DNA of 64,000 nucleotides from Clostridium nigeriense (GCF_900086595.1 NZ_LT575472.1:525323-589322); one strand, 5' to 3'. Positions 1 to 9,845 are shown, counted from the stretch's first letter. Notes: generated by a model from the letters alone, not told the origin. Translations and numbers: made by a program.

Positions 1-65
1 GTAATAATTTGCATAAAGTAAGTAAAATAAATTTAAAATAAATATAAGAAATTGTGATCACATTT

Positions 66-105
66 AGAGAGTAAGGGGACGCCTTTACTCTCTTTTCTTT
101 TTTTA
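66..105 (+). terminator. Rho-independent terminator of the upstream gene
   Basis: A 12-bp stem (66-77 with 82-93, one G-U pair) closes on a 4-nt loop and is followed by a T-rich tract to about 105. It must end a gene lying upstream of the window. By the usual clostridial gene order that would be tuf or fusA, which is inference. Confidence 0.85.
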
Positions 106-336
106 TGAAAATCAATAGATTTATATAAAATAAAAAAATATAAATTACTTGTAAATGATTAATATATTAAAAATGGTTAAAAATAATAAAGAGAAAAAAT
201 ATATGTGAAAAATTACATAAAAAAATATATTGATAAATAAAAGAAACACATATAAAATATATTTGCTAAAGAAATTATAAATAAAAAGATATTAAAAATT
301 ATGTTTTAAATTTTAAGAAAAAACGCTAAAAAACTC

Positions 337-365
337 TTGAAAAGCCTATGCAATCATAGTATAAT
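337..365 (+). promoter_or_regulatory. Promoter of the S10 ribosomal operon
   Basis: TTGAAA at 337-342 and a perfect TATAAT at 360-365 are separated by exactly 17 bp, which is a strong vegetative sigma-A arrangement. It is the only good promoter upstream of rpsJ and would give a leader of roughly 200 nt. Confidence 0.85.
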
Positions 366-569
366 GTAGGAGTTGTATAGCAAACAGCGATGAATCAGGA
401 GGTTGCCGGACTTCCGGGTTAATTCCTGATGAGTATGTTAGGATCTAGAATCCAACGACAGGGGTTTTGTAAATCCATGTGTCAAAATATGAAACACGTG
501 GAACAGTTTATAGAACATCCGCTGTTGTGCGTTAGAAGTAAAGCGTACATGAAAAGGAGGGAAACCAAG
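366..569 (+). promoter_or_regulatory. Structured 5' leader of rpsJ operon
   Basis: The roughly 200-nt untranslated leader is much richer in G and C than the flanking DNA. It contains an outer pairing of ATCAGGA (about 393-399) with TCCTGAT (about 424-430) around an inner CCGG/CCGG hairpin, then further self-complementary segments up to the ribosome binding site. An open frame from 429 runs into rpsJ, but its first 47 codons look unlike any ribosomal protein and it has no ribosome binding site, so I treat it as leader. A role in autoregulation by a ribosomal protein is inference. Confidence 0.5.
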
Positions 570-878
570 ATGTCAAAACAAAAAATAAGAATCAGATTAA
601 AGGCTTTTGATCACAACATTTTAGATCAATCAGCTGAGAAAATTGTTGAAACAGCAAAATCAACAGGAGCTAAGGTTGCAGGTCCAGTACCACTACCTAC
701 AGAAAAAGATGTTGTTACTATATTAAGAGCTGTTCACAAATACAAAGATTCCAGAGAGCAATTCGAAATCAGAACACACAAGAGATTAATCGATATAGTT
801 AATCCATCACCAAAAACAGTTGATGCATTAATGAGATTAAACTTACCAGCTGGTGTTGATATCGAAATAAAGCTATAG
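570..878 (+). CDS. rpsJ: 30S ribosomal protein S10
   Basis: This encodes S10 (102 aa, the usual bacterial length), a 30S head protein that also serves as the NusE subunit of transcription antitermination complexes. The protein begins [15 protein letters not shown] and carries the conserved GPVPLPT and RTHKRLIDI segments. I chose the ATG at 570 because AAAAGGAGGG lies about 8 nt upstream and matches the family start; the longer open frame from 429 only adds leader sequence. It is the first gene of the S10-spc-alpha cluster and is presumably transcribed from the promoter at 337-365. Confidence 0.98.
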   Translation: MSKQKIRIRLKAFDHNILDQSAEKIVETAKSTGAKVAGPVPLPTEKDVVTILRAVHKYKDSREQFEIRTHKRLIDIVNPSPKTVDALMRLNLPAGVDIEIKL

Positions 879-957
879 TCAATACTTATTAAATAAACAG
901 TTTGAACTATTATGATTGTAATAACAATCCGCTAATATGTTTAGGAGGTGTAGATAC

Positions 958-1587
958 ATGAAAAAAGCTATATTAGGAAAGAAAATTGGAATGACTCAAA
1001 TCTTTGATGCTAACGGAAAAGTTGTTCCTGTAACAGTAGTAGAAGCTGGCCCATGTGTTGTTGTTCAAAAGAAAACTATCGAGAAGGATGGTTATGAAGC
1101 AATACAAGTAGGTTTTGGAGACATAAGAGAAAAATTAGTTAACAAGCCAAAGAAGGGACACTATGCTAAGGCAGGAGTTTCATTAAAGAGAAGATTAAAA
1201 GAGTTCAGATTAGAAGATTGTTCAGCTTATGAAGTTGGTCAAGAAATAAAAGCTGACTTATTCGAAGTTGGAGAAAAAGTTGACGTATCAGGAGTTTCTA
1301 AAGGTAAGGGATTCCAAGGCGTTATCAAGAGATGGAATGCTAATAGAGGACCAATGACTCACGGTTCTAAGTTCCACAGAGCAGTAGGTTCAATGGGAGC
1401 TTCATCAGATCCATCAAGAACTTTCAAAAACAAGAATATGCCAGGACATATGGGAGCTGTTAATACAACAGTATTAAATTTAGAAGTAGTTAAGGTAATA
1501 GCTGAAAAGAACTTAATACTAATCAAGGGTGGTATCCCAGGACCTAATAAAGGTACAGTAGTAATAAGAAATGCAGTTAAAGCTTAA
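958..1587 (+). CDS. rplC: 50S ribosomal protein L3
   Basis: L3 (209 aa) is an early-assembling 23S rRNA-binding protein whose long central loop reaches toward the peptidyl transferase centre. The sequence shows the N-terminal [10 protein letters not shown] motif and the loop region with [19 protein letters not shown] and MPGHMG, both hallmarks of L3. The ATG at 958 is used because GGAGGTG lies just upstream and the protein then begins [12 protein letters not shown] as in relatives; an in-frame start at 937 would add seven residues with no ribosome binding site. It is second in the operon, 79 nt after rpsJ. Confidence 0.98.
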   Translation: MKKAILGKKIGMTQIFDANGKVVPVTVVEAGPCVVVQKKTIEKDGYEAIQVGFGDIREKLVNKPKKGHYAKAGVSLKRRLKEFRLEDCSAYEVGQEIKADLFEVGEKVDVSGVSKGKGFQGVIKRWNANRGPMTHGSKFHRAVGSMGASSDPSRTFKNKNMPGHMGAVNTTVLNLEVVKVIAEKNLILIKGGIPGPNKGTVVIRNAVKA

Positions 1588-1611
1588 TTTCTGTAGAAAG
1601 GAGGAAACAGG

Positions 1612-2232
1612 ATGCCTACAGTAGGATTATTTAATCAAGAAGGAAAACAAGTTGGAGATATCCAATTAAATGATAATGTGTTCGGAGTTGAAGTTAACAC
1701 TGATGCTATGCATCAAGTTGTTGTTGCTTTATTAGCAAACAAAAGACAAGGAACTCAATCAGCTAAGACAAGAGCTGAGGTTAGAGGAGGCGGAATCAAG
1801 CCTTGGAGACAAAAAGGAACTGGTAGAGCAAGACAAGGTTCTATAAGAGCACCACAATGGATAAAAGGTGGTATTGTTTTTGCACCAAAGCCAAGAGACT
1901 ACAGAGTTTCAGTTCCAAAGAGCATGAGAAGAGTAGCTATGAAGTCTGCTTTAACTAGTAAGGTTCAAGACAACCAAATGGTAGTTCTTGAAGCGTTATC
2001 TTTAGAAGCACCAAAGACTAAGCAAATGGTTGAAGTTTTAAAAGCATTTGATGCTAAGAAAACTTTAATAGTAACTGGAGAATCTAACGAAGTACTTTAC
2101 AAATCAGCTAGAAATATTGCTGACGTACAAATTATGCCAGTTAACAACATCAATGTTTATGATTTATTAAAGTTTGAAAAATTAATCATAACTAAGGATG
2201 CTGTATCAAAAATTGAGGAGGTGTACGCATAA
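1612..2232 (+). CDS. rplD: 50S ribosomal protein L4
   Basis: L4 (206 aa) lines the nascent-peptide exit tunnel together with L22. The conserved tunnel-loop region [17 protein letters not shown] and [14 protein letters not shown] is present, followed by the C-terminal globular part. In E. coli L4 represses its own S10 operon; whether it does so here is unknown, although the structured leader upstream of rpsJ would be the obvious target. A strong ribosome binding site (AAAGGAGG) precedes the ATG, and its stop overlaps the rplW start by one base, implying translational coupling. Confidence 0.98.
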   Translation: MPTVGLFNQEGKQVGDIQLNDNVFGVEVNTDAMHQVVVALLANKRQGTQSAKTRAEVRGGGIKPWRQKGTGRARQGSIRAPQWIKGGIVFAPKPRDYRVSVPKSMRRVAMKSALTSKVQDNQMVVLEALSLEAPKTKQMVEVLKAFDAKKTLIVTGESNEVLYKSARNIADVQIMPVNNINVYDLLKFEKLIITKDAVSKIEEVYA

Positions 2233-2522
2233 TGACAAGCTATGATATCATAAGAAAGCCTGTTATCACTGAAAAAAGCATGAATGCTATGGCAGACAAG
2301 AAGTACACTTTCATAGTTCAAATAAATGCAAACAAAGTTCAAATCAAGAAGGCTGTAGAAGAAATCTTCGGCGTTAAGGTTGACAAAGTTCAAACTTTAA
2401 GAACTATGGGAAAAACAAAGAGAATGGGCGTACATGTAGGAAAAAGAGCAGACTTCAAGAAAGCTGTTGTTACTTTAACAGAAGACAGTAAGAACATTGA
2501 ATTCTTCGAAGGAATGCAATAA
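2232..2522 (+). CDS. rplW: 50S ribosomal protein L23
   Basis: L23 (96 aa) sits at the tunnel exit and docks trigger factor and the signal recognition particle. It opens with [13 protein letters not shown], the typical L23 N-terminus, and has the VNKVKVQ-like strand ([17 protein letters not shown]) near the C-terminus. The start codon overlaps the rplD stop (TAATG), and GAGGAGGTG inside the end of rplD serves as ribosome binding site. Length is normal for the family. Confidence 0.98.
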   Translation: MTSYDIIRKPVITEKSMNAMADKKYTFIVQINANKVQIKKAVEEIFGVKVDKVQTLRTMGKTKRMGVHVGKRADFKKAVVTLTEDSKNIEFFEGMQ

Positions 2523-2586
2523 CGCAAATAAAGCGTATTATTGGTATTTAAATACCAGAGAAGCTTAAAGTAAGGAGGGAATTTAC

Positions 2587-3420
2587 ATGGCAGTTAAAAA
2601 GTTTAGACCAACTACCCCATCAAGAAGACAAATGACAATGGCTACTTTTGAAGAAATTACAACAAGTACTCCTGAGAAGTCACTTCTTGTTTCATTAAAC
2701 AAAACTGGTGGTAGAAATGCTCAAGGTAAAATAACTGTTAGACACCACGGTGGTGGAGCTAAGAGAAAATATAGAATAATAGATTTCAAGAGAAATAAGG
2801 ATGGTATCCCAGCAAAGGTTGCTACAATAGAATACGATCCAAACAGAACAGCATACATAGCTTTAGTTGTATATGCTGATGGTGAAAAGAGATATATAAT
2901 TGCTCCAGTTGGATTAAAGGTTGGAGATGTTATAGTTTCAGGAGCAGATGCTGATATCAAAGTTGGTAACGCTCTTCCATTAAAGAACATACCAGTAGGT
3001 ACTTTTGTACACAATATTGAATTACAAATTGGCAAAGGTGGCCAAATGGTAAGATCAGCTGGTACTTCAGCTCAATTAATGGCTAAAGAAGGTAACTATG
3101 CTACATTAAGATTACCTTCAGGTGAAATGAGATATGTTAGAATCGAATGTAGAGCTACAATCGGAACTGTTTCAAATACTACTAACGATATAATCAATAT
3201 CGGTAAAGCTGGTAGAAAGAGACATATGGGATGGAGACCTACAGTTAGAGGTTCTGTAATGAACCCTTGCGATCACCCTCACGGTGGTGGAGAAGGTAGA
3301 TCACCTATCGGTAGACCAAGTCCAGTTACTCCATGGGGTAAACCAGCACTTGGATACAAGACAAGAAAGAATAAGAAGTATTCTGACAAATTCATAATAA
3401 AGAGAAGAAACGATAAGTAG
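2587..3420 (+). CDS. rplB: 50S ribosomal protein L2
   Basis: L2 (277 aa) is a large 23S-binding protein needed for subunit association and peptidyl transferase function. The sequence has the N-terminal RPTTPSRR start, the [15 protein letters not shown] motif and the C-terminal DHPHGGGEG segment with the conserved histidine near residue 230. Normal length. The 64-nt spacer after rplW contains a small palindrome (GGTATTTAAATACC) and a ribosome binding site AAGGAGGG. Confidence 0.98.
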   Translation: MAVKKFRPTTPSRRQMTMATFEEITTSTPEKSLLVSLNKTGGRNAQGKITVRHHGGGAKRKYRIIDFKRNKDGIPAKVATIEYDPNRTAYIALVVYADGEKRYIIAPVGLKVGDVIVSGADADIKVGNALPLKNIPVGTFVHNIELQIGKGGQMVRSAGTSAQLMAKEGNYATLRLPSGEMRYVRIECRATIGTVSNTTNDIINIGKAGRKRHMGWRPTVRGSVMNPCDHPHGGGEGRSPIGRPSPVTPWGKPALGYKTRKNKKYSDKFIIKRRNDK

Positions 3421-3421
3421 T

Positions 3422-3448
3422 ATGAAGAGAAGTTAAATTTCTCTTCAT
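3422..3448 (+). other. Hairpin between rplB and rpsS
   Basis: A perfect 10-bp stem (3422-3431 with 3439-3448) with a 7-nt loop lies in the 68-nt gap between rplB and rpsS. No T-run follows it, so it is not a typical terminator. It may be a processing or stability element within the polycistronic message. Confidence 0.45.
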
Positions 3449-3488
3449 GGCTTGTCAGCCTAGAGATTATGAAGGGAGGCAAATTATA

Positions 3489-3773
3489 GTGAGTAGATCA
3501 ACAAAAAAAGGGCCTTTTGTACATGAAGGACTTTTAAAGAAAATTGAAGAAATGAATGCTAGTGGAGATAAGAAGGTTGTTAAAACTTGGTCAAGAAGTT
3601 CAACAATATTCCCACAAATGATCGGTCATACAATAGCTGTTCACGATGGAAGAAAGCATGTTCCAGTTTTCATAAGTGAAGACATGGTTGGACACAAGCT
3701 TGGTGAGTTCGCATTAACTAGAACTTACAGAGGACACGATTATGACGAAAAAGCAGCAAGAAAAAGAAAGTAA
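3489..3773 (+). CDS. rpsS: 30S ribosomal protein S19
   Basis: S19 (94 aa) binds 16S rRNA in the 30S head near the A-site finger, paired with S13. It begins (V)[15 protein letters not shown] and contains the [23 protein letters not shown] core split across the middle. I chose the GTG at 3489: it has GGGAGGC 9 nt upstream and gives the standard 93-94-residue protein, whereas the in-frame ATG at 3447 adds 14 residues not seen in the family. It precedes rplV by 21 nt. Confidence 0.96.
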   Translation: MSRSTKKGPFVHEGLLKKIEEMNASGDKKVVKTWSRSSTIFPQMIGHTIAVHDGRKHVPVFISEDMVGHKLGEFALTRTYRGHDYDEKAARKRK

Positions 3774-3794
3774 TCCCGGAAAGGAGGAACATAA

Positions 3795-4130
3795 ATGGAA
3801 GCTAGAGCTATAGCTAAATATGTTAGAATGTCTCCAACAAAAGTAGGAGTAGTTCTTGATTTAATAAGAGGAAAAAATATTCAAGAGGCTTTCGCTATTT
3901 TACAATATACTCCAAAAGATGCAGCTGTTGTTATAAACAAAGTTTTAAAATCAGCTGTTGCTAATGCAGAAAATAATCACGAAATGGATGTAGAAAGATT
4001 ATATGTAGCAGAAGCATTCGTTGGTGCAGGTCCAACACTTAAGAGATTCAGACCAATGGATCACGGTAAAGCATTTAGAATTAACAAAAGAACAAGTAAC
4101 ATTACACTTGTAGTTAAAGAAAGAGCTTAG
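3795..4130 (+). CDS. rplV: 50S ribosomal protein L22
   Basis: L22 (111 aa) contacts all six domains of 23S rRNA, and its long beta-hairpin lines the exit tunnel, where macrolide-resistance changes occur in other species. The N-terminal YVRMSPTKV and the hairpin region [18 protein letters not shown] are clear. Ribosome binding site AAAGGAGG. Normal length and standard position between rpsS and rpsC. Confidence 0.98.
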   Translation: MEARAIAKYVRMSPTKVGVVLDLIRGKNIQEAFAILQYTPKDAAVVINKVLKSAVANAENNHEMDVERLYVAEAFVGAGPTLKRFRPMDHGKAFRINKRTSNITLVVKERA

Positions 4131-4149
4131 AAAGAAGGAGGGAAATCAA

Positions 4150-4818
4150 GTGGGTCAAAAAGTACATCCTCATGGACTTAGAGTAGGAGTTATCAAAGAT
4201 TGGGATGCTAAATGGTATGCTTCAAAGAAGAACTTTGCAGACAATCTAATCGAAGATAACAAAATAAGAGAATTCGTAAAGAAGGAACTTTTCTCAGCTG
4301 GAATTTCAAAGATTGAAATTGAAAGAGCTGCTAAGAGAGTTAAGTTAAATATATATACTGCTAAACCAGGTGTTATAATCGGAAAAGGTGGAGCAGGAAT
4401 TGAAGCTTTAAAAGCTAAGTTAGCTAAAGTTGCTGACAATAAAAACTTATTAATCAACATAGTTGAAGTTAAGAATGCTGAAGCAAATGCTCAATTAATG
4501 GCAGAAAATATAGCTGCTCAATTAGAAAAAAGAGTATCATTCAGAAGAGCTATGAAACAAAGCATCCAAAGAGCTATGAAACTTGGAGCTAAAGGTGTTA
4601 AGACAGCTTGTTCAGGTAGATTAGGCGGAGCTGAAATAGCTAGAACAGAACAATATCATGAAGGAACAATTCCACTACAAACTTTAAGAGCAGACATCGA
4701 TTATGGATTTGCAGAAGCTGATACAACATACGGAAAAATCGGCGTAAAAGTTTGGGTTTATAATGGAGAAGTTCTTCCAACTAAAAAAGTTGAAAAGAAG
4801 GAAGAAGTTAACGCATAA
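4150..4818 (+). CDS. rpsC: 30S ribosomal protein S3
   Basis: S3 (222 aa) forms part of the mRNA entry channel and has helicase-like activity with S4 and S5. Visible features are the [16 protein letters not shown]-terminus, the KH domain loop [11 protein letters not shown] (around residue 77-87) and the C-terminal [12 protein letters not shown] motif. Translation starts at a GTG at 4150 preceded by GAAGGAGGG. The last residues are lysine and glutamate rich ([11 protein letters not shown]), which is common in this protein. Confidence 0.98.
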   Translation: MGQKVHPHGLRVGVIKDWDAKWYASKKNFADNLIEDNKIREFVKKELFSAGISKIEIERAAKRVKLNIYTAKPGVIIGKGGAGIEALKAKLAKVADNKNLLINIVEVKNAEANAQLMAENIAAQLEKRVSFRRAMKQSIQRAMKLGAKGVKTACSGRLGGAEIARTEQYHEGTIPLQTLRADIDYGFAEADTTYGKIGVKVWVYNGEVLPTKKVEKKEEVNA

Positions 4819-4835
4819 GAAAGGAGGAATTAGTC

Positions 4836-5270
4836 ATGTTAATGCCTAAAAGAGTTAAGCATCGTAAGGTACAACGTGGTAGAATGAAAGGGAAAGCTAC
4901 AAGAGGTAATTTCCTTGCATACGGAGATTTTGGTATTCAAGCTACAACATGTGGTTGGATAACTAGTAATCAAATTGAATCTGCCAGAATTGCTATAAAC
5001 AGATATATAAGAAGAGGAGGAAAACTTTGGATAAAGATTTTCCCAGATAAGCCAGTAACTGAAAAGCCAGCTGAAACAAGAATGGGTTCAGGTAAGGGTT
5101 CACCAGAATACTGGGTAGCAGTAGTTAAACCTGGTAGAGTTTTATTTGAATTATCAGGAGTTAATGAAGAAGTTGCAAGAGAAGCAATGAGACTTGCATC
5201 ACACAAACTTCCTGTAAAGTGTAAATTCGTTACAAGAAGAGATTTTGAGGAAATGGGTGGTGAAGAATAA
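4836..5270 (+). CDS. rplP: 50S ribosomal protein L16
   Basis: L16 (144 aa) binds at the A-site side of the peptidyl transferase centre. It begins [19 protein letters not shown] and has the [17 protein letters not shown] motif around residue 73-89, both conserved in L16. Its TAA overlaps the ATG of rpmC by one base (TAATG), so the two are probably translationally coupled. Normal length. Confidence 0.98.
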   Translation: MLMPKRVKHRKVQRGRMKGKATRGNFLAYGDFGIQATTCGWITSNQIESARIAINRYIRRGGKLWIKIFPDKPVTEKPAETRMGSGKGSPEYWVAVVKPGRVLFELSGVNEEVAREAMRLASHKLPVKCKFVTRRDFEEMGGEE

Positions 5271-5482
5271 TGAAGGCTAGAGAATTAAAAGAATTAAGAG
5301 CAAATAATCCTCAAGATTTAAAGGTTAAATTAAATGACCTTAAGGCTGAATTATTCAACTTAAGATTCCAATTAGCTACAGGTCAATTAGAAAATCCTAT
5401 GAGAATAAGAGAAGTAAAAAAATCTATAGCCCAAATCAAAACCATCATTAGAGAAGAAGAGATCAGGGCTTTCGAGCAGTAA
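5270..5482 (+). CDS. rpmC: 50S ribosomal protein L29
   Basis: L29 (70 aa) is a small two-helix protein next to L23 at the tunnel exit. The sequence [17 protein letters not shown] and the [19 protein letters not shown] segment identify it. It overlaps the end of rplP by one base and precedes rpsQ by 22 nt, the standard order rplP-rpmC-rpsQ. Confidence 0.97.
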   Translation: MKARELKELRANNPQDLKVKLNDLKAELFNLRFQLATGQLENPMRIREVKKSIAQIKTIIREEEIRAFEQ

Positions 5483-5504
5483 ATCTGAAAGGAGGTAACT
5501 CTTA

Positions 5505-5759
5505 ATGGAAAGAGGACTAAGAAAGAAAAGAATAGGTAGAGTTGTTTCAGATAAAATGGATAAAACAATAGTTGTTGCTGTTGAAACTAAGGTTAGACAC
5601 CCATTATATGGTAAGACAGTTAATAGAACAACTAAGTTTAAGGCTCATGATGAAAACAATGAAGCTAAAATTAATGATAGAGTTTTAATTATGGAAACTA
5701 GACCATTATCTAAAGATAAGAGATGGAGACTTGTTGAAATAGTTGAAAAAGCTAAATAG
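5505..5759 (+). CDS. rpsQ: 30S ribosomal protein S17
   Basis: S17 (84 aa) is an OB-fold protein that binds helix 11 of 16S rRNA early in 30S assembly. Characteristic segments are [19 protein letters not shown] and the HPLYGKTV motif, followed by [20 protein letters not shown] at the C-terminus (family ending). Ribosome binding site AAAGGAGGT lies 7 nt upstream of the ATG. It ends the S10 part of the cluster. Confidence 0.98.
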   Translation: MERGLRKKRIGRVVSDKMDKTIVVAVETKVRHPLYGKTVNRTTKFKAHDENNEAKINDRVLIMETRPLSKDKRWRLVEIVEKAK

Positions 5760-5787
5760 GCTTTAAGTCTGAAAGGAGGGTAATTCA

Positions 5788-6156
5788 ATGATACAACAAC
5801 AAACCTTACTAAAAGTAGCAGATAACTCAGGTGCAAAGGAAATTATGTGCATAAGAGTTTTAGGCGGATCAAAGAGAAAGTTCGGTAACATTGGAGATGT
5901 AATAGTTGCTAGCGTTAAAAGTGCAACACCAGGCGGAGTTGTTAAAAAGGGAGACGTTGTAAAGGCTGTTATAGTTAGATCAGTAAGAGGATTAAGAAGA
6001 GCTGATGGTTCATACATTAAGTTTGATGAAAATGCAGCTGTTATTATAAAGGATGATAAGCAACCAAGAGGAACTCGTATCTTCGGACCAGTTGCTAGGG
6101 AGCTAAGAGATAACGAATTTAACAAGATTTTATCATTAGCACCTGAAGTTCTATAA
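5788..6156 (+). CDS. rplN: 50S ribosomal protein L14
   Basis: L14 (122 aa) takes part in intersubunit bridges B5 and B8. It begins [20 protein letters not shown] and contains [15 protein letters not shown] and the [14 protein letters not shown]-terminal motif, all typical. It is the first gene of the spc section. No separate promoter or terminator was seen between rpsQ and rplN, so transcription probably continues. The TAA overlaps a nearby in-frame ATG of rplX, but that ATG is probably not the real rplX start. Confidence 0.98.
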   Translation: MIQQQTLLKVADNSGAKEIMCIRVLGGSKRKFGNIGDVIVASVKSATPGGVVKKGDVVKAVIVRSVRGLRRADGSYIKFDENAAVIIKDDKQPRGTRIFGPVARELRDNEFNKILSLAPEVL

Positions 6157-6173
6157 TGGAGGAGGTGTCTTAT

Positions 6174-6488
6174 TTGAAGGTACATGTTAGAAAAAACGAC
6201 ACAGTTGTAGTTGTTTCTGGTAAAGATAAAGGAAAAACTGGTGAAGTTTTAAAGGTATATCCTAAGACAGGTAAAGTTATTGTTCAAGGAGTTAATATAG
6301 TTAAAAAGCACCAAAAGCCAAGCAGAGCGAATATGCAAGGCGGAATAGTTGAAAGAGAAGGAGCTATATACAGCTCAAAAGTTATGTTATACTGCACAAA
6401 GTGCAAAAATGCTACAAGAATTAGTAACAAAATATTAGAAGATGGTACTAAAGTTAGAGTTTGTAAGAAGTGCGGAGAAACATTCTAA
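6174..6488 (+). CDS. rplX: 50S ribosomal protein L24 (zinc-ribbon form)
   Basis: L24 (104 aa) initiates 50S assembly. The KOW-type segment VVSGKDKGKTGEVLKVYP is near the N-terminus and the C-terminal third has two CxxC pairs (CTKC and CKKC), so this is the zinc-binding C+ type. I place the start at the TTG at 6174 because GGAGGAGGTG lies 7-8 nt upstream and the protein then starts (M)KVHVRKNDTV as in relatives. The alternative ATG at 6156 overlaps the rplN stop and has no ribosome binding site of its own. Confidence 0.95.
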   Translation: MKVHVRKNDTVVVVSGKDKGKTGEVLKVYPKTGKVIVQGVNIVKKHQKPSRANMQGGIVEREGAIYSSKVMLYCTKCKNATRISNKILEDGTKVRVCKKCGETF

Positions 6489-6511
6489 AATCTGAAAGGA
6501 GGTACTAAATT

Positions 6512-7054
6512 ATGACAACAAGACTTCAAGAAAAATATCAAAAAGAAGTAATTCCAGCTATGATTGAAAAGTTCGGATATAAAAATATAATGGAAGTTCC
6601 AAAGCTTGAAAAGATAGTTATCAACATGGGTGTTGGAGAAGCTAAGGACAATCAAAAAATATTAGAAGCAGCAGTTAACGATTTAAGCATAATTGCAGGT
6701 CAAAAGCCAATCTTAACAAGAGCTAAGAAATCAGTTGCTAACTTTAAGATTAGAGAAAATATGGCTTTAGGATGTAAGGTTACATTAAGAAAAGCAAAGA
6801 TGTATGAATTTGCTGATAAGTTAATGACAATTGCTCTTCCAAGAGTTAGAGACTTCAGAGGAGTTTCAAGCAAAGCTTTTGATGGTAGAGGAAACTACTC
6901 ACTAGGAGTTAAAGAGCAATTAATATTCCCAGAAATCGAGTATGATAAAATAGACAAGGTGAGAGGAATGGATATCATCTTCGTAACAACAGCTAACACT
7001 GACGAAGAAGCAAGAGAATTACTAAGATTCCTTGGAATGCCATTCGCTCAATAA
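6512..7054 (+). CDS. rplE: 50S ribosomal protein L5
   Basis: L5 (180 aa) binds 5S rRNA in the central protuberance and contacts P-site tRNA. Typical parts are [18 protein letters not shown], the [13 protein letters not shown] segment, and the [18 protein letters not shown] motif near residue 130-147. Ribosome binding site AAAGGAGGT. Normal length. Confidence 0.98.
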   Translation: MTTRLQEKYQKEVIPAMIEKFGYKNIMEVPKLEKIVINMGVGEAKDNQKILEAAVNDLSIIAGQKPILTRAKKSVANFKIRENMALGCKVTLRKAKMYEFADKLMTIALPRVRDFRGVSSKAFDGRGNYSLGVKEQLIFPEIEYDKIDKVRGMDIIFVTTANTDEEARELLRFLGMPFAQ

Positions 7055-7069
7055 TAAGGAGGGGAAACC

Positions 7070-7255
7070 GTGGCACGTAAAGCTATTATAGAAAAGTGGA
7101 AAAAAGAACCAAAATATAAAACAAGAGCTTATACAAGATGCAGAATATGTGGAAGACCACATTCAGTATTAAAGAAGTTTGGTATATGCCGTATATGTTT
7201 TAGAGAACTTGCTTACAAGGGCCAAATCCCTGGTTGTAAGAAAGCAAGTTGGTAA
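7070..7255 (+). CDS. rpsN: 30S ribosomal protein S14, zinc type (type Z)
   Basis: S14 (61 aa) of the short, zinc-binding C+ type. Two CxxC pairs (CRIC at about residue 24 and CRIC at about 40) form the zinc site, and the C-terminus reads [11 protein letters not shown] as in the family. It starts at a GTG preceded by AAGGAGGGG. The zinc-free long paralogue that some Firmicutes carry is not in this window, so zinc-dependent swapping cannot be judged here. Confidence 0.97.
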   Translation: MARKAIIEKWKKEPKYKTRAYTRCRICGRPHSVLKKFGICRICFRELAYKGQIPGCKKASW

Positions 7256-7286
7256 AAAACTGATATAGTGAAAGGAGGCACATTAA

Positions 7287-7685
7287 ATGGTTATGACAGA
7301 TCCTATCGCAGATTTGCTAACTCGTATAAGAAACGCAAATGCTGTTAGACATGAAGTAGTAGAAGTTCCTTCATCAAACGTGAAGAAGGCTATTGCAAAT
7401 ATATTATTACAAGAGGGATATATAAAAGAATTAGAGGAATATAACGATGGTGTTGTTCCAATGTTAAGAATATCTCTTAAGTATGGTGCAGATAAAGAAA
7501 GAGTTATAACTGGTATAAAGAGAATTTCTAAACCAGGACTTAGAGTTTACTGCAAGAAAGATGAAATTCCAAAGGTATTAAGCGGACTTGGTATTGCTAT
7601 AATCTCAACATCAACTGGATTATTAGTTGACAGAGAAGCAAGAAAAGCTGGATTAGGCGGAGAAGTACTTTGCTACGTTTGGTAA
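7287..7685 (+). CDS. rpsH: 30S ribosomal protein S8
   Basis: S8 (132 aa) is a primary 16S rRNA-binding protein. In E. coli it is the translational repressor of the spc operon. The sequence begins [18 protein letters not shown] and contains the C-terminal [19 protein letters not shown] motif followed by EVLCYVW, both diagnostic. An ATG two codons in is also possible, but the MVMTDPIAD form matches Bacillus. Ribosome binding site AAAGGAGGC. Confidence 0.98.
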   Translation: MVMTDPIADLLTRIRNANAVRHEVVEVPSSNVKKAIANILLQEGYIKELEEYNDGVVPMLRISLKYGADKERVITGIKRISKPGLRVYCKKDEIPKVLSGLGIAIISTSTGLLVDREARKAGLGGEVLCYVW

Positions 7686-7747
7686 TTGCAAATTAGAAAG
7701 TAACTAGATTAACATATATAAGAACAAGTAAAACAGGAGGTGCGATT

Positions 7748-8290
7748 ATGTCAAGAGTAGGTAGATTACCTATAACTATACCTGCAGGCGTAACTGTAGC
7801 TGTTTCAGCAGATAACGTTGTTTCAGTTAAGGGTCCAAAGGGCGAACTTGTTAAAGCTATGGACAAAGACATGAATATAGCAGTTGAAAATAACCAAGTT
7901 GTTGTTACTAGACCTAGTGATCAAAAAGAGCACAGAGCTCTTCACGGATTAACTAGAGCATTAATCAACAACATGATAATTGGAGTAGAAAAAGGATTCG
8001 AAAAGAATTTAGAATTAATCGGTGTTGGTTACAGAGCTCAATTACAAGGAAAGAAACTTGTAATGAACTTAGGATATTCACATCCAGTTGAAATAGAACC
8101 TATGGAAGGTATTACTTTCGAAACTCCAGCTGCAACTAAAGTAGTTGTTAAAGGAATAGACAAGGAAAAAGTTGGAGCTGCAGCGGCTGATATCAGATCA
8201 TGGAGAAAGCCTGAACCATATAAGGGTAAAGGAATCAAGTACGATAACGAAGTAATCAGACGTAAAGAAGGTAAAACTGGTAAGAAATAA
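7748..8290 (+). CDS. rplF: 50S ribosomal protein L6
   Basis: L6 (180 aa) lies near the sarcin-ricin loop and supports translation factor binding. It starts [15 protein letters not shown] and has the second-domain signature [16 protein letters not shown] near the C-terminus. The two duplicated beta domains account for its length. A 62-nt spacer after rpsH is slightly longer than the others and contains no clear promoter. Confidence 0.98.
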   Translation: MSRVGRLPITIPAGVTVAVSADNVVSVKGPKGELVKAMDKDMNIAVENNQVVVTRPSDQKEHRALHGLTRALINNMIIGVEKGFEKNLELIGVGYRAQLQGKKLVMNLGYSHPVEIEPMEGITFETPAATKVVVKGIDKEKVGAAAADIRSWRKPEPYKGKGIKYDNEVIRRKEGKTGKK

Positions 8291-8310
8291 TAGAAAGGAG
8301 TGAAACCTTT

Positions 8311-8673
8311 ATGTTTAAGAAGGTAGACAGAAAAGCTAGTAGAGAAAGACGTCACCTAAGAGTACGTAAGAAAATTTCTGGTACTCCTGAAAGACCAAGA
8401 CTTTCAGTATATAGAAGTGAAAAAAATATATATGCTCAAATTATAGATGATGTTAATTCAGTAACATTAGTTTCAGCTTCAAGCTTAGATAAAGCAGTAG
8501 ATGTTAAAGTAGGCGGAAATAAAGAAGCAGCTAAATTAGTTGGTGAATTAATAGCTAAGAAAGCTTTAGAAAAGGGAATCTCAGAAGTTGTATTCGATAG
8601 AGGTGGATACGTATATCACGGAAGAGTTCAAACTTTAGCTGAAGCAGCAAGAGAAGCAGGCTTAAAATTCTAA
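8311..8673 (+). CDS. rplR: 50S ribosomal protein L18
   Basis: L18 (120 aa) binds 5S rRNA together with L5. The basic N-terminus ([18 protein letters not shown]), the [19 protein letters not shown] segment and the C-terminal [20 protein letters not shown] are conserved in the family. Ribosome binding site AAAGGAGTG. Confidence 0.98.
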   Translation: MFKKVDRKASRERRHLRVRKKISGTPERPRLSVYRSEKNIYAQIIDDVNSVTLVSASSLDKAVDVKVGGNKEAAKLVGELIAKKALEKGISEVVFDRGGYVYHGRVQTLAEAAREAGLKF

Positions 8674-8692
8674 TAAACAAGGAGGGAAATAC

Positions 8693-9190
8693 ATGAGAAT
8701 CGATCCTAGCACACTAGACCTTAAGGAAAAGGTTGTTAACATAAACAGAGTAACTAAGGTTGTTAAGGGTGGTAGAAACTTCAGATTCAGCGCTTTAGTA
8801 GTTGTAGGTGACGAAAACGGACACGTAGGCGTTGGAATGGGTAAGTCAATAGAAATCCCAGAAGCAATTAAAAAAGGAATAGAAGACGCTAAGAAACATT
8901 TAGTAAGTGTTGCAATAGTTGGAACAACTGTTCCTCATGAAATATATGGAAAATTCGGAACTGGTAAAGTTCTTATAATGCCAGCTAAAGAAGGTACAGG
9001 AGTTATCGCTGGAGGTCCAGCTAGATCTGTATTAGAATTAGCAGGATTAAAGGATGTTAGAGCTAAGTCATTAGGTTCAAACAATCCAAAAAACATGGTA
9101 AATGCTACAATTAACGGTTTAGCAAACTTAAGAACAGCTGAAGATATAGCTAAATTAAGAGGCAAAACTGTTGAAGAAATTTTAGGTTAG
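8693..9190 (+). CDS. rpsE: 30S ribosomal protein S5
   Basis: S5 (165 aa) is an mRNA-channel protein important for decoding fidelity and the site of spectinomycin resistance in other bacteria. The N-terminal double-stranded-RNA-binding fold shows [18 protein letters not shown] and [17 protein letters not shown], and the C-terminal domain has [16 protein letters not shown]. Ribosome binding site AAGGAGGG. Only 12 nt separate its stop from the rpmD start. Confidence 0.98.
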   Translation: MRIDPSTLDLKEKVVNINRVTKVVKGGRNFRFSALVVVGDENGHVGVGMGKSIEIPEAIKKGIEDAKKHLVSVAIVGTTVPHEIYGKFGTGKVLIMPAKEGTGVIAGGPARSVLELAGLKDVRAKSLGSNNPKNMVNATINGLANLRTAEDIAKLRGKTVEEILG

Positions 9191-9202
9191 GAGGGAAAAG
9201 CA

Positions 9203-9382
9203 ATGGCAAAAATTAAAGTTACTCTTGTTAAGAGTTTAATTGGAAGAAAAAAAGACCATATTGCTACTGCACATGCCCTTGGACTAAAAAAGATTGGTAA
9301 GACAGTAGAACATGAAGAAACTCCTCAAATCAGAGGAATGATTAACAAAGTTGACTATCTACTAAAAGTAGAAGAAGTTTAA
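9203..9382 (+). CDS. rpmD: 50S ribosomal protein L30
   Basis: L30 (59 aa) is a small peripheral 50S protein. The translation begins [18 protein letters not shown] and continues with a [17 protein letters not shown] core and [17 protein letters not shown] end, matching bacterial L30. The ATG at 9203 follows TAGGAGGGAAAAGCA. It lies in the conserved position between rpsE and rplO. Confidence 0.96.
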   Translation: MAKIKVTLVKSLIGRKKDHIATAHALGLKKIGKTVEHEETPQIRGMINKVDYLLKVEEV

Positions 9383-9403
9383 TAAGAGGAGGTGCATTGG
9401 GTA

Positions 9404-9844
9404 ATGAAACTTCATGAATTAAAACCAGCAGCTGGAAGTAAGAAAGCTCCTAAAAGAGTTGGTAGAGGTACTGGTTCAGGTTTAGGTAGAAATGCTGGAA
9501 AAGGTGAAAAAGGCCAAAAGGCTAGATCAGGTGGCGGAGTAAGACCAGGATTTGAAGGTGGTCAAATGCCATTATACAGAAGACTTCCTAAGAGAGGATT
9601 CACAAATATATTTGCTAAGCAATATGTTAGCATTAATGTAGATAGATTAAATATATTTGAAAACGGAACTGAAATAACACCAGAAGTTTTACTTGAAAGA
9701 AGAGTTATCAGTAAGGTAAAAGACGGCGTTAAGATTTTAGGAAACGGAACACTAGAGAAAAGCCTAACTGTTAAAGGATGTAAGTTCTCAAAATCAGCGG
9801 CTGAAAAGATAGAAGCAGCTGGAGGAAAAGTTGAGGTGATTTAG
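9404..9844 (+). CDS. rplO: 50S ribosomal protein L15
   Basis: L15 (146 aa) is a late-assembling 50S protein. The glycine- and arginine-rich N-terminal extension ([36 protein letters not shown]) and the [11 protein letters not shown] motif are characteristic. I use the ATG at 9404 (protein begins [12 protein letters not shown]), because the in-frame GTG at 9392 lies inside the GAGGAGGTG ribosome binding site. Its stop is one base from the secY start region, so the two are tightly linked. Confidence 0.97.
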   Translation: MKLHELKPAAGSKKAPKRVGRGTGSGLGRNAGKGEKGQKARSGGGVRPGFEGGQMPLYRRLPKRGFTNIFAKQYVSINVDRLNIFENGTEITPEVLLERRVISKVKDGVKILGNGTLEKSLTVKGCKFSKSAAEKIEAAGGKVEVI

Positions 9845-9845
9845 T

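Noticed and set aside
429..569. Open frame upstream of and in frame with rpsJ
   Set aside because: It has no ribosome binding site, its translation resembles no protein, and S10 has a standard start at 570. It is part of the leader.
5763..6185. Minus-strand open frame of 140 codons opposite rplN
   Set aside because: It is the antisense of a certain ribosomal gene with no ribosome binding site of its own.
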